From assembly GCA_013399695.1 (NCBI GenBank), contig VXAU01001101.1, forward strand, positions 62,001 through 126,000: DNA of 64,000 nucleotides, read 5' to 3'. How positions within the stretch are numbered: position 1 is the stretch's first letter; each line of letters starts with the position of its first letter. Positions 49,301-58,456 of the stretch are shown piece by piece. The position numbers and the translations under genes are program-made. Origin of the DNA: Formicarius rufipectus (taxonomy: Eukaryota; Chordata; Aves; Passeriformes; Formicariidae). Under the pieces are notes generated by a model that saw only the letters and a list, made by a program, of their open reading frames with translations, did not search any database and was not told the DNA's origin.

Positions 49301-52300
49301 CCTTGTAGAACACCAGAATTTGCTCCATCCTTTACTAGTGCCTTTAGGGTGCCACAGGCACTTCCCAGCATTTCCGAGGAACCTCAGCCTGATGGCTGGG
49401 AATATTTCAGCAGGGAAAATAGGTGTGTGTTTGTTCCCTACGCTGCAGCCCAACCCCTGTGACTCAAGCCTGTTGGCTCCCCTGTGGATGTTCTGCTGGG
49501 CCGGCCAAAGTCTGCAGGACATTCCCATTTCAGAAGCATTTCTGTCATTGCAAACGCCTCGTGAAAGCAGAATTAGCCCAATTACCTTTGCACAGATAAT
49601 CGAGTGAAAAGTGCTGCTAATTTTACAGCATTAAGGTAGGAATTTTAGAGTCTCTGAGGAGCAGCAGTGACTGAGTTCAGTCCACATAAATCCCAGGACA
49701 TTTGTTTTCCTTCTCTCCAAGTGTAAATTGTTTGTTTAACACGTGGTCACCTGTGGTGCTTTAATGCCTCACTTGATATTTTTTAACTTTGATCTCTCTA
49801 GCTGGTAGTTTGGGTCGGTTTTTTTTTCCTCTTCAAATGAGAATTTGGGGTCATTCTATGGGACAAAATGTTTAACATGTTTCCTTAGTGTCCTTTGTGT
49901 TGTTAAGATGGAGTACACAAAAGAGCAACAAGGTGATCTTATCTTGACCTCTATTCTCATTCAGAAGCCACAGACAAATATCAAATGTTCTTGTATTACC
50001 AAAACAAGGTGGTAAACGTCAAGATAAACTGTCCTGTTTCTGGTTTTAAGGGCCTAACCCCTTATTATCTGAGTAGGAGGGGGTTGTGAGATTTTTATTT
50101 TTTTTTTTTTTTAGCTGAAGAAGAAATTAAATGTACATGAAAGCCAGAACTTTCTCCCATAAAATCTTTCAGTTTTTGTAATAGTAGCTCTCAGTTTATT
50201 TTTAGTAGAAATTATAATAACTTTTTGAAGAAAGATTGGGAGCTTTCACACCTGATTTCTTTCTTTAAAGTAAGTTAAGAAAATAAAAAGTAGAAAAGCA
50301 AAAGGAAGGAAATTCTGAGAAATGTTCTGAGATTCTCAGATGCATCATATAAATCTTGCCTTTAACAATTTGTTTGGGTTTTCTTTTGTTCAGAGTAATA
50401 CCCTCTGGGAGAGACAAGAGGCGGTGTGAGCTGAGAACTCCTGAGAAGATCCTTTAAGCTCTGGCAGAGCCAGGGTTTGGTCTGTGGATGTCAGTGAGAG
50501 TGTCCCCGATGCCTTTGTTGGATGGAATTAGTCTGCTCGTGGCATTTCCTTTCAAAGGCAAAGGACACTTTTATTTGCCAAAGTTAACAAACAGCAGCAC
50601 CAGAACCTCTCCCTGAGCAGTTTGGGACTTTAGCCTCTAAATTCCATCCGTTGATGGAACAGACCCACTCCACTGTGTTCTGAGCCAAACCTTCTCCTGG
50701 TTTCATTTAGTGGTGCCTTTTATTTCAAAGAGGAGTATGAACTGAGTAAAATTAGAGGTCAGACTAATGCACTCACCCCAGAGACAGCAGAAGGATGTCC
50801 CTCAATTCTCAGACTTCTTGAGGAGAAAACAGCAGAATTTAATGGTGCAATGATAAAAGTTACCGTATTAATCCAATTCTTTAGTCAAATCCTGCATGTT
50901 TTACTCACTTAGGTGGGCAAAATTGTTAACATTTAAATTTATAGGGTCTTAATTAATCTTTGGTGAGAGACAGATTACAATCATAATCAGCAATACAGGG
51001 TCAGCTCCATTGGAAATATGTTTTGCCATGGACAATTGTCCTGTGGAATTGCAAGTGCTTGGAGAGGTTATTAGTGGCTGGGTGGAAGAGAAATGAAACA
51101 AAAGAGCTTTGAAGGCACTACCTTTGCAGTCTGCATGCCTTTGTGCTGGGGGAGTGGATTTCCTGGCTTTAATGAGCTGTTTAAGGACGGGGAGTTTTGC
51201 CCAAAACCATTTTGCTCGGTGACTCCTGAGCAGGGCCGTTGGACCGGCGGGAAAGAAGACATTTCAGACTTGGGAAACTTTTAATAAGATATAGTTTACC
51301 AGGCCTGTTCTCCAACACCCACTCTGGCAATTTTTGTGACTGGCCAAGTTTTGAGCTGGGGGAAGGGAACAGCTTTCCCATTGGTCATAAAATTCACAGA
51401 GTATTTCTTCTGAAGACAATAAAGCTGGGAGAAGGCCTCTTTATTTGCTGTGAAAATCATCACCCTTTCCGGCAATATAACTCCTGAAGAAAAGAGGGAG
51501 AAGGAAGAGACCAGGCTGCATATCAAAGCAAAGTGAAGTGTTAAAAGGGTCTGCTGCCTCAATATGACAGAGAGGCCTCAAAACCTCAGACAATGTAGCC
51601 CAGGAAAGGAAAAAAAAAAAAAAACAAACCCGCCATCGGACCTCACAACTAGTTTACAAAGCAAAATAAATTAGCATTAGAACCAGCCCTGGCTCCTCTT
51701 TCAGAGCCTCCTCTCTTAACTTTTCAGGAATATTCTCCTTCTACTGAAACCAGCCCCGTTCATAAATTGCAGGAGCTGCCCGAGGATGTCACAGCACAGA
51801 GCAGTGTGGGACTCCTGTGGGATTCCCAACAGAGCATCCCAGCCTGGCTCCCAGGGCGTGGATCCCAGGGGTGTCTGGACTCGAAGGCTGAGCCACCTGA
51901 AATCAGTGGGATATGTGGAGCAGCTCTCTGGCCCCAGGAGAGGCTCAGATCAAACCTGCTTCTCTCTTGGTTTGGTGTGAAGAAAATAATGTTAATTTTT
52001 GAGCTTATAAAGGTATGGACTGCCAGAGATCAGGCCCCAGGGTTTTGGTTAGGACTGTGTCTAACTATTTATGTACTTTAAAAGTGTAGGAAAAGTAAAG
52101 GACGGTCTCCCTAGTGCCTCAGCTGAAGTTGTGAAGCAAAAATAATTTAAATTTTTTAATAATTTAAATTTTTTTAAAATTAAAGTGTGTTTGAAGACAG
52201 ACACTGTGCTGCAAGTGAGGTCCTGTGAAGTCAGAGTAAAAAGAAACCAAGCACCACACAGAGCCACTGCATCAGAAAATGTTACATGGATCCAGTCCTT

Positions 52301-55300
52301 TGTAATGTGTAACATTCCTGCCAGAAATCCTGGTGAGCTGAGAGGTGTCCTGGTCCCAGGCACTATTGCAAAGTTAACTGCATAAAGGTTTGGGAAACGT
52401 GGGGAAATTCTGTGTTTGCATTTTCTGCTGCATCTTGTTCATTTGTTCTTGTGGTGCATGTTCAGGTTATTCATGCTGAAAAGAACAGAAGAGGATCACA
52501 GAATTGGAACCTTTCCACAGACTTGAATTTCCCCTTCCGTTTGCAGTTTTACATATATTCTGCTATTCTGAAATAAAGCACATTGGCCGCATTCTGTCCT
52601 TCCCTTTGCCTACTACAGCCTTTCCTGATGATCTTCATCATACAGAAGTGAGTCCAAAGCAGAGTCATTTTTCTCACCTTTAAGCAGTGATGGGACAGGC
52701 TGCCCTGTGTGGATCCTCTTGGGCAGAAAGTGTGTGTGGGTTTGTGAGTGTCAGAGCAGGGCAAATCCCACTGCCAGTGCCTGCACAGACTAACAGGCAA
52801 GTGAGTAACTGGAGTTTCTCCCAAGTGTTCTTTAGGCATTCAGCTTTTTCACAGGACCTGCTGAGTTGGAAGGCACCCACCAGGAGCATCGAGGCCAACT
52901 CCATTCTGCAGGAATGGCTTCTTGAGAGGCTTCCTGAGATTTGAGGAGATAAACTTCCTCCTTCAAAGACTAAATGTGATACATCCACAGTGCAATTTGG
53001 TCCTGCTGCTCTCAGCACCTGCCACGAGCAGCAGAAAAACTGTCCTTATGTCTTCAGAGTGAACTTTTACTGCAGAAGGATGACAGGAGGAGAGCTGTCA
53101 TCTGCAGGGAAAGCCTCTGCTTATAATTATTTACCTGCTTCTAAACTTGTCCCCTCCCTGTTTTATGGTAACATGTGTACTTTCAGCTTTGTGAGCAAAC
53201 TGTCCTTGCTCTGGAACTGCCTGGGAGTTCCCTGCTCAGGCTCAGTGTTTTGGGCACACTTTGACCACAGGTGTGTGTGTGTGTTCTCACACAGCCATAA
53301 AACCAAGTCTGCTCCCCTGGGAGTGATGATACACCTCCGTGAAAATATTGGAATCAATGGGAGGAGATTTTTAACTTGTTCTGAGGTGGGTTTATTCTAC
53401 TTTTCATCAAAGAATTTGCTGTAAGTATTTCATGTGTGTGTGTGTGGAATTGCCACCTCAAATTTATAGTCGTGGCTCTATTCTGTTCTCAGTTACAACT
53501 GCTTGTGGTCTCTGTGTTGTAGGGGTTGAGAAGAGGGGGCAGGAGCAGTGTAAGGGCTAGAGAGGGGTCTTTTCTATCAGTGTTTGTGATTGAAAACACT
53601 CATTAGTCAGTGCTTCCTCCCTCAGGAGTTCTGAGCTGTCTCCTGTGTCCTGAACACCCTCACAGTGGCATCGGATCTGCACTTAGGATTGAGTCCCAGT
53701 CCCTCCAGTCCCAAAGCTGCAGGGATGGACATTCAGACTCTCTCCAGCCAGAGACAATGATGCAGGAAAGCCTCAACAGGTCTTTTCTGCAGGAAATGCA
53801 TTTCAGCAACACCAGACCAGGATAGTCTCACATTTAATACTGAGATCTTCCAGAGCCTTCAAGTAGCAAAACCTCATAAGCTTCACTTAACATCAGTTGA
53901 ACACGTGACTTTATATTGAATGTTGTTTTTAAAGTTACAGAGCAAGACTTGAAATAATTTCCCCCTTTGCTGCAGGGTAGTTGTGTAGATTACAGTGTCG
54001 AAGGCCCTGTAGGACATGAGGCAGTGGTAGAAATTGCAATGAAGTGTTTTGTTTGTCATCTCTCAGGACGGGAGGCCACAAAGCACCAGTGAGAAGGTGA
54101 CCATGGAACCTCTGAGGGTGGAAATGCCCCAGATTCAGGGCCTTGTTTCTGTGGCTGCTGCAAGTCAGACTACTCAGAGTAAGTAAATCTTTGGAAAGAA
54201 CCTCTCCCAGTCTTAAAGGGATAAGGTTACAGGAACATTTCTTGCCCATTTCCAAGAATATTCACTTGCCTTAAAAATTACTGTTTCCATAGTGAAATAA
54301 TATTCTTCTTGATAACTAGTGTCATTAATAAATAATAGAATTGACTTGTTTTAACAATTTCTGTTCAGGTAGGTCTGAGCCCCATTTTTTTCATCTTTAA
54401 GAACAGTGTTCCATATCTGTTGCACAGGGAGTAAGGAAAGCTAATAGACAAGAGGTGTGATCCCCTCCCTCTTGCCTACACTTGCTCTACTGAAATCCCT
54501 AAAGTTTTGCAAAGAGACAGAAGGATAATGCTCAGTGTACACACACAGTTTTGAGGATGGGAAAAGCACTGGATTGCACCCAGGAAAATCCAGCAAGCAA
54601 CACTGGTGCTTGCAGTCAGCCTGGTCACACCTCTGAAGTCACTTGCAGCACCTGCATGCACAGAACCAAACTCACCCAGGTGCATCCCAGAGCTGACACT
54701 GCTGGGAGGGAAAATACTTGAAAATTCTCTTATTTTGGGGGAAAATGTGAAGAACAACAGTGCCCTTGCTTTTAAACAGAGCAAAAGGAGTGACAGCAAT
54801 AAAAGGAACCAAATCCACTGAAGGAAATCTACTGGCCTGGCAGAAAAAAATGTATATATGAGGGAAAGAAGCAGCAATTAGAATTCTTAAACCTGGCTTT
54901 CTCCTGAAAACAGGACCCAGTAGCTATGAAATGAATGGCCAGGCTCACACTAACTTCAGGGGGCCTTACACTGGCACATGGGCATTTGGGAGGGTTTGCT
55001 CCCATGGGATGCCGATTTCTGCAGTTCTTCCCGACATGGAGATGCTCATTCCAGACTGGAGATACTCCCAGCTCCTCCTGTGACCTCTCTGACCTTTGCA
55101 GACTTGCGCTTTGAAAAGTTAGAAAGTTCTAAGTGTGCTGCCTATATATAAAAATACAATTTGTATAAATTTATATATATATATATATATATGTGTAAAA
55201 TGAATCTATCTCACAGTGTCCCCACTATCAAAGGGACACACAGACAGTACAAATCAGGTCTTTCTCCCTGGGGCTACAGTTGGAATCCACAGGAGCCCAA

Positions 55301-57161
55301 GGCAGGTAGGGAGAGAAGACATGAGGAGCAGTGGATTATTTGAGCAAATGTTCTGCCATCTGTGAATCAGACAGTTAATGAGCAATTTCACTGTCCCTGT
55401 AAGGACTACCCCAAACCAGGCCCTCTTTTGTTTTGTCTTGGACAGCATTCAGTGAAGAACAAATATGATTTAAAAACACAAACTTGCTTTTTTTTTTTCC
55501 CCACCCCCAAATTCTTGTTCACCTGGAGTGACAACCTTTTCTGGCTGTCCTGCTGACTTCTGTGGGCTCTCTCTGAACTGCAGTTGTGTGCAGCAGGAGT
55601 GGGGACAGCTCTGTCCACACACGGAAATCAGGGGCAGTATTTTAATATACACATCCTTTCTCTGCACTCACTTTCTCTAACTTGCGGATTAAATGATGTC
55701 TTTTCCAGCAGAGTGATTCAGTGCTTACTTTGCAGACTATTGTTTACAGGCACATGTGGAGCAGAGCTGGGGCTGGAGGGAGGGCTGGAAGGGAAGGGAC
55801 CTTTCTGGGATGTAACACTGAAATACTGTGAGCATCCCTGGAGGAATGGAACTGAGCATCCTTATTTTCTACTGATCTCAGTGCATGGCAAAGCTGCTCA
55901 GCACCTCTGAGGACCAAATACTTTCACACAGCAGATTGTGCTCGTTTCCAGGCAGTTTCCTCTTTCTTATCCACCCCTTTCTTGTTTCATAATTTTCATA
56001 TAATACAAAGTACATATTTTTGTTTTAGGGATTCTCAATATTTATATTATTTAATCTCATTTCTCATCCCATCAAACAGAACCTTTCCCTCATGGTCATG
56101 GCTAATTTTCACTGGTTAAATACAACTGAAGAATTGTTTTGTATTCATTGACTGTTACCCATCAGAGGCTGATCCGTGGCTGTATTAACTGACTATGTTT
56201 CCGTGGATCTTTGTGTTCCTGCACAATTGGAAATGTAGCAAGCCTTTCTTTATTGTTGATGTTTTTAAAGCATGGACTCATTGTCTGAGTGCAGATTTCA
56301 GTTGAGTGAAGATTTCAGTTCAGTGCTCTGGGGTCTAGAGAGGTTGTTTCTAATATAAAGCCTTATTGCCACCCCCCTGCTGTACATATTTCACTTGAAC
56401 CTCTCTCGTGTACTCCAACCCTTGAGGAAAGTAAGCCAGGCAGAGGTGGTGGTGCAGTGCAATCCTTGGATCGTGAGCCCTCTCTGCAGACATGCCGCTC
56501 CATTCCCACCTATATCCAAAGCCACTATTCGATACCACAAACTTTTTAAATTGCTCTGGAGTGAAAAGTGAACGGACATTGCTTTCCGTTTCAAGAAGGA
56601 CACATAAGAATTACTCAACTCACTAAGCCCACCGCCGGGTCACTGACCCAGCGTTCAGCTGCCTGGCAGGAGAACCCTTCGGAGGAGATTCGTCAAACTC
56701 CGAGCGGGGAGCCTCGCTCAGACCCCGAGCATCCCCCACCTCGTACCTGTGGACGTGGCTTGCACGGTTTTCCTCATCCACTCGAAGGAGCTGTGCCGGG
56801 GTGTGCCGGGGGAGCCGTGCTGGGCATGCAGCGTGTCTGTGGGCGCTGCCCCGGGCTGCAGGGCGCTGTACTCGGCGGGGCTGTAGGAGCCCTGCGAGGG
56901 GCACGGTGCGCTCAGCTGGGCGGCAGCGCCCGACGGGCCCGGCCCCAGCGCCGTCCAGTCCTCCCTCTGCGGGCCATAGTGGGAGCCCCAGGGCCCCGGC
57001 GGCTGCCCGTGGGTGTCCAAGGCTGGCACAGGGTGGTATCCCATGTACTCGGGGTAGGGCGGAGCGGACACGAAGTTCTGCACGGGCAGGGTGCTGCTGG
57101 TGCACCTGGCAGATCCTGGATACATGCTGCTGTCGTTATCCAAAAGGTAGCTCACATACAT
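43109..57161 (-). CDS. CDX4-like copy B, tandem caudal-type homeobox paralogue
   Basis: Three minus-strand exons (56747-57161, 46462-46607, 43109-43363) join to 816 bp and 271 residues plus stop, with canonical splice sites and matching phases. The protein starts MYVSYLLDNDSSMYPGSAR, shares the caudal activation domain, has an intact FEWMRKTVQ motif, then the homeodomain and a tail beginning KLMKKKMTPFEGS and ending LQQVVASQ. The KKKM-x-x-FEGS start and Ser-Pro spacing of the tail are nearer to CDX4 than to the Gln-rich CDX1/CDX2 tails, but Tyr22 in the homeodomain is CDX1/2-like. Against copy A the homeodomain exon 2 gives three residue changes (Lys1Arg, Cys22Tyr, Gly39Arg). The gene is upstream of, and in the same orientation as, copy A and CHIC1. 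It is presumably a posterior-patterning transcription factor. No pseudogene lesion was seen. Whether it is an avian duplicate or an older paralogue is open. Confidence 0.92.
43364..46461 (-). other. CDX4-like copy B intron 2
   Basis: This is a 3.1 kb intron with a GTAGAG donor and a CAG acceptor. I see no element shared with copy A intron 2, and no repeat of note. Confidence 0.85.
46462..46607 (-). CDS. CDX4-like copy B exon 2 (homeodomain helices 1 and 2)
   Basis: The exon is 146 bp. The acceptor reads TTCCAAACAG and the donor GTAGAG. It encodes KTRTREKYRVVYTDHQ through HYNRYITIRRK to SELAANLRLSERQ. It differs from copy A at 19 of 146 bases by hand count, mostly synonymous. Arg replaces the Gly at homeodomain position 39, in the turn before the recognition helix. 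Confidence 0.96.
49901..49975 (-). promoter_or_regulatory. Conserved intron 1 module 1 (copy B)
   Basis: This is the counterpart of 29611-29692. It shares TGTTAAGATG, ACAAGG, GATCTTATC and CATTCAGAA. Relative to copy A it has a 6 bp deletion and scattered substitutions, so it has diverged far more than module 2. Confidence 0.6.
51381..51598 (-). promoter_or_regulatory. Near-identical intron 1 module 2, probable enhancer (copy B)
   Basis: This is the counterpart of 30201-30418, with 216 of 218 positions identical at a constant offset of 21180. The ATCAAAG, TTCCGG, CAATAAAG and CTTTATTTG motifs are all preserved. Both edges are sharp: flanking bases on either side match poorly. Confidence 0.75.
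51643..51681 (-). promoter_or_regulatory. Second identical block of intron 1 module 2 (copy B)
   Basis: This is identical over 39 bp to 30437-30475. The spacer before it (51599-51642) contains an A-run and an extra CG-containing segment absent from copy A. Confidence 0.7.
52857..52905 (-). mobile_element. CR1 LINE fragment
   Basis: CTGAGTTGGAAGGCACCCAC followed by CAGGAGCATCGAGGCCAACTCC is the CR1 3' signature read as reverse complement. It is a very short remnant. Confidence 0.65.
55171..55192. repeat. (TA)n microsatellite
   Basis: An uninterrupted TA run follows AT-rich flanks. Confidence 0.9.
56747..57161 (-). CDS. CDX4-like copy B exon 1 (caudal N-terminal domain)
   Basis: This is 415 bp from the ATG (57161-57159, A at -3) to a G before a GTACGA donor, phase 1 and compatible with exon 2. 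It encodes MYVSYLLDNDSSMYPGSARC, the same Pro/Gly/Tyr-rich activation domain as copy A, and ends SSFEWMRKTVQATSTG with the Trp-Met motif intact. Relative to copy A it has one extra codon near residue 20. Confidence 0.95.
56778..57059 (-). repeat. Probable gene-conversion tract in exon 1 (copy B side)
   Basis: This is the partner of 33804-34085, with 281 of 282 positions identical. Flanks diverge at once: to the left WMRKTVQATSTG here against WARRTAPANAAG in copy A, and to the right several substitutions plus a one-codon indel. Confidence 0.8.
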
Positions 57162-57271
57162 GATGCTCAGAGCCCGGCTTTGTCCTGCCGGGACATCCTG
57201 CTCCTCACGGGGTTTGTTTGATCTCCCTTCCCCTCCTCTTTCTTTCTCTCTTTTCTAGCCCTGCCCGGCTC

Positions 57272-57286
57272 TATAAATGACTCAGG
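57272..57286 (-). promoter_or_regulatory. TATA/CDX-like and AP-1 motifs upstream of copy B
   Basis: TCTATAAAT on the plus strand (ATTTATAGA on the sense strand) sits about 110 bp upstream of the ATG, immediately followed by TGACTCA (57280-57286), an AP-1 consensus. On the sense strand the AT-rich motif resembles a CDX site (TTTATAG) more than a forward TATA box. Neither was found in copy A. Confidence 0.35.
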
Positions 57287-57318
57287 CCAACGCTGATGTC
57301 CCTTTACTACACATGATT

Positions 57319-57465
57319 AACAATGGTTTTACCAGGTGCTGGTGGTAACAGTTTACTAAGGCCCTGCCTGATGTCACAGATAACTGCCTGCCCCAAAATT
57401 ACATTTGCATTCAAATGAAGGGCTGCCCATGCAGGCAACCCCACCTTGCTGCTAGTTCCAGTGCT
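57319..57465 (-). promoter_or_regulatory. Conserved promoter module upstream of CDX4-like copy B
   Basis: This aligns with 34324-34449. It contains AACAATGG (57319-57326; SOX-type CCATTGTT on the other strand), the ACCAGGTGCTGGT palindrome (57331-57343), a degraded CRE TGATGTCA (57369-57376), and ATTTGCATTCAAAT (57403-57416). The sense strand of the last reads ATTTGAATGCAAAT: a perfect octamer ATGCAAAT preceded by an inverted half, close to a palindromic POU-factor element. Confidence 0.65.
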
Positions 57466-58138
57466 TCCTTTCTCACAGATCTTTAGGGATTGCCAGCCCC
57501 GTCCTACACTTTTAGAAAGGAGCTCGAAAGCTCGTGGTCTTCAGGCAGAGCTGTGTCCACAGTTAACCCGAACTGCTCACTCAGCAGAAGTAGCGTTTCT
57601 CTTGAGCTGTGCCTGTCAGAACGAACTTCAGGCGCCGGGTCGTGGTCACTTAAAGCCCTGTTTCTGCTGGTCCAGCAGCAGCTCTGTTAGAGTGCGCTGT
57701 GTTATTTTTTTAAACTAAAAACAAAGGACCAGTTGAGTCTTTAACTGCAGCTCCGACAGAGTTTCTCACATGAACACTCTTCTTGACTTCAGCTCTTAGT
57801 CTGTGTGGGAGAGCACTTAGGAACCACAGTAATCCTGGTGATTTTAACATTACAAAGGATAAACAAGAAGTCTCATAGTCATTTTGAGCATTTGTTCATA
57901 CGAATAGTCTTGTTGATGTTAGCAAGCCTATTCATGAGCTGGCTGCTCGCCACGGTGATTGAAGTTCCTCCATTCTAACTTGCAGTGGTAACAGAAAGAG
58001 AATCTGTTATTGAGAGAATGCAAGATTTGTCACTTTGCCTATGCTCGTGTCTTGTTTGTGATATTGAAATGAGTGATAGTCCTCCCTGAAGGTTTTTCTG
58101 TTCTCATTGCTGCGCTCGTTCACAATAAGTAACACCCT

Positions 58139-58168
58139 TCTCTCTCTCTCTCTCTCTCTTTTTTTTTT
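58139..58168. repeat. (TC)n microsatellite followed by a T run
   Basis: About ten CT repeats run into a poly(T) stretch. Confidence 0.9.
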
Positions 58169-58315
58169 AAGAAATATGAAAAAAAGGTATAGCTCTTTTT
58201 AGCTCAGAAAATCAGTTTCCTAATTTTCGGGAGCAATCTTATGTTTTTACGTAACAAATCGCTCCGGGACCATCTGGAACCAGGGGCAAGGAGAGAAAGT
58301 GTGGATTTCCTTTTT

Positions 58316-58456
58316 NNNNNNNNNNNNNNNNNNNNNNNNNNNNNNNNNNNNNNNNNNNNNNNNNNNNNNNNNNNNNNNNNNNNNNNNNNNNNNNNNNNNN
58401 NNNNNNNNNNNNNNNNNNNNNNNNNNNNNNNNNNNNNNNNNNNNNNNNNNNNNNNN
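58316..58456. other. Assembly gap (141 N) with repeated flanks
   Basis: The left flank (GAGAAAGTGTGGATTTCCTT) and right flank (GGGAAAGTTTGGATTTTCTT) resemble each other, and both run into poly(T). This points to an unresolved tandem repeat or a duplicated contig end. Confidence 0.95.

Larger units (their letters stand above)
46608..56746 (-). other. CDX4-like copy B intron 1
   Basis: This 10.1 kb intron is twice the size of copy A intron 1. It holds the counterparts of modules 1 and 2 (49901-49975; 51381-51681), a small CR1 piece near 52857, and a TA microsatellite near 55171. The remainder shows no supported gene. Confidence 0.85.

Noticed and set aside
43109..57161. Copy B considered as CDX1 or CDX2
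   Set aside because: It lacks the Gln-rich tail after the homeodomain, shares promoter and intron modules with CDX4 copy A, and sits in the CDX4-CHIC1 neighbourhood. Tyr22 alone is not enough to reassign it.
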